Source: JBJXGV01 sp046160485 | GTDB taxonomy: Bacteria > Orphanbacterota > Orphanbacteria > JBJXGV01 | Reading direction: 5' to 3' | DNA: 13,378 bases | Assembly (NCBI GenBank): GCA_046160485.1 | Contig: JBJXGV010000016.1 | Location: 1-13,378, forward strand | In this document: piece by piece, positions 11,992 to 13,378 of the stretch | How the letters are laid out: each line of letters begins with the position of its first letter | Numbering within the stretch: position 1 is the first letter of the stretch | Notes under the pieces: model-generated | Seen by the model: only the letters and a program-made list of their open reading frames with translations | Told to the model about the DNA's origin: nothing | Databases searched by the model: none | Translations under genes and position numbers: made by a program

Positions 11992-13378
11992 CTAGCGGGA
12001 AGCGATCGAGGTTTCCGCCCAGCGGACGAGGTCGGGAAGGCCCGGAAGAGAGCCGGCGGGCGCAATCCCTCCCCAGAGGACGGCCAGCGCGAGGAGCACG
12101 AGCACGGTGCGGAGCGCGAAGCCGCGCACGATGGCGACCGGCTCGCGTTCGGGCTTCATGTACATCACGACGATGAGTCCCAAGTAGTAATAGAGAGACA
12201 AAGCGCTGTTGAGGACGCCCCAGACGACGAGCGGCGTGAGCCCTTGCGCGACGGCCTCGCGAAAGAGCATGTACTTCCCGAGGAAGCCCGCGGTCGGCGG
12301 CACGCCGGCCAGAGAGAGCATTGCCACAGCCATCACGAGGGCGATCGCCGGGTTCCGCCGCGCGGCACCGGCGTACGAGTCGATGCGCGTGCGTTCCTCC
12401 GTGCTGGCCTCCCGCTGGTTGCCGAGCGCGATCACGACGCCGAACGCGGCGAGGTTCGTGACCGCGTAGGCGAGCAGGTAGTAGAGGATGGGCGCGGCGT
12501 CGCCGAGCCCGCCCGCTCGCCGCGCGGCCGCGATCGCGGCGACGCCGACGAGCAGGTAGCCCGCGTGAGCGATCGACGAGAACGCGAGCATACGTTTGAC
12601 GTTCGGCTGCGTGAGCGCGCCGAGATTGCCGACGGTCATCGTGATGATCGCGAGCACCGAGAGCGTCGGCGTGAGATCAGGAAGGCCCGGGGCGCCGGCC
12701 GCGGCCCACACGAAGCGCAGGAGCGCGCCGAACGCGGCCGCCTTCACCGCGGTCGCCATGAACGCGGTCACCGGCGTCGGGGCGCCCTCGTACACGTCGG
12801 GCGTCCACATGTGGAACGGCACCGCCGCCATCTTGAACGCAAGCCCGGCAAACACGAACACCAACCCGAACAGCTGCCCCATCGACAGCCCCGCGCCAAA
12901 TGCGCGCGCGATCCCCTCGAACGCCGTCGTGCCGGTGAAGCCGTAGACCAAGCTCATCCCGTAGAGCAGGATGCCGCTCGCCAGCGCGCCGAGCACGAAA
13001 TATTTGAGCCCCGCCTCGACCGAGCGTTCATCGTTGCGCGCGAAACTCGCGAGCACATAGGCGGCGAGGCTGTTGAGTTCGAGGCCGATATAGAGCGTGA
13101 TCAGGTCGGTTGCGGATACCATGATCCCCATGCCGGTCGCAGCGAGGATGACCAGCACCGGATATTCGGCGCGCATCGCGCCCATTTTTTCGAGCGCGGG
13201 AGGGGCAATGACCAGCGATATGGCGGCGGCGATGTAGATCAATATCTTGGCAAAGCTGCCGAAGCTATCGGCGCGGTAGAGGCCGTCGAAGGCATCCGTC
13301 GATGTCCCGGCGCAGAAGGTCGTCGCGGCAAAAACCGCCGCGCCGACCAGCGCGGCGACGCTCAAGATGCTGACCAGC
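11992..13378 (-). CDS. nuoN: NADH-quinone oxidoreductase subunit N (5' partial)
   Basis: About 461 residues are in the window. The frame is open to the right edge, and the TTG at 13365 lies inside a hydrophobic helix, so the true start is beyond the edge and roughly 20-25 residues are probably missing. NuoN is an antiporter-like proton-pumping membrane subunit of respiratory complex I. Typical features are the run of membrane helices, IGLELNSLAAYVLASF with its helix glutamate, GLKYFVLGALASGILLYG, GLAFKMAAVPFHMWTPDVYEGAPTPVTAF with the key lysine, KRMLAFSSIAHAGYLLVG, and LSLAGVPPTAGFLGKYMLF. The stop is TAG at 11992-11994. As the last subunit gene it usually ends the nuo operon, which fits the long gap that follows. 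The first ~120 visible residues use TAT, GAA and ATA codons more than the rest (see findings). Confidence 0.96.
   Translation of the reverse strand, partial: LVSILSVAALVGAAVFAATTFCAGTSTDAFDGLYRADSFGSFAKILIYIAAAISLVIAPPALEKMGAMRAEYPVLVILAATGMGIMVSATDLITLYIGLELNSLAAYVLASFARNDERSVEAGLKYFVLGALASGILLYGMSLVYGFTGTTAFEGIARAFGAGLSMGQLFGLVFVFAGLAFKMAAVPFHMWTPDVYEGAPTPVTAFMATAVKAAAFGALLRFVWAAAGAPGLPDLTPTLSVLAIITMTVGNLGALTQPNVKRMLAFSSIAHAGYLLVGVAAIAAARRAGGLGDAAPILYYLLAYAVTNLAAFGVVIALGNQREASTEERTRIDSYAGAARRNPAIALVMAVAMLSLAGVPPTAGFLGKYMLFREAVAQGLTPLVVWGVLNSALSLYYYLGLIVVMYMKPEREPVAIVRGFALRTVLVLLALAVLWGGIAPAGSLPGLPDLVRWAETSIASR

Noticed and set aside
11844..12176. Small plus-strand gene in the nuoN-nrdJ gap
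   Set aside because: It overlaps the nuoN 3' end antisense, is Arg/Gly-rich and has no ribosome site or recognisable domain.

Overview
The window is high-GC bacterial DNA, most likely chromosomal. It carries a complex I subunit gene, a class II ribonucleotide reductase gene and a Ser/Thr kinase of the multi-domain sort common in Acidobacteriota, Gemmatimonadota and Myxococcota-like soil lineages. The phylum cannot be fixed from the sequence alone. No rRNA, tRNA, CRISPR array or insertion sequence was recognised.

Left part, plus strand (1-4191): the 3' end of a PHP-type metallohydrolase gene is followed, 49 bases later, by a large membrane-bound Ser/Thr kinase gene. The kinase has an N-terminal zinc ribbon, a complete kinase domain, one transmembrane segment, an extracytoplasmic region and a polytopic C-terminal membrane domain.

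Middle part (4192-6594) looks like an accessory block. It holds a dinD homologue (minus), a decayed second copy of the PHP gene's C-terminal part (plus, frameshifted), and a minus-strand gene for a protein with an Rx4H motif of HEPN type. The dinD gene contains a 32-base perfect palindrome that encodes the same ten residues on both strands.

Right part, minus strand (6595-13378): read in transcription order this is nuoN (its 5' end lies beyond the right edge), a 542-base gap, nrdJ interrupted by a 372-residue LAGLIDADG intein, and a PduO-type cobalamin adenosyltransferase gene 34 bases downstream. The last two form a functional pair: the transferase makes adenosylcobalamin, and NrdJ needs it to make deoxyribonucleotides. 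The intein sits immediately before the cysteine that should carry the catalytic thiyl radical, so splicing is required for activity. Upstream of nrdJ are a sigma70-like promoter with a perfect -35 and two NrdR-box-like palindromes 33 bases apart, which suggests control by NrdR. A very strong Shine-Dalgarno sequence fixes the nrdJ start at 11449.

The strongest candidates for new biology are the palindrome inside dinD, the HEPN-like gene beside it, and the decayed PHP duplicate at the edge of the same block. No complete undescribed multi-gene system could be demonstrated.
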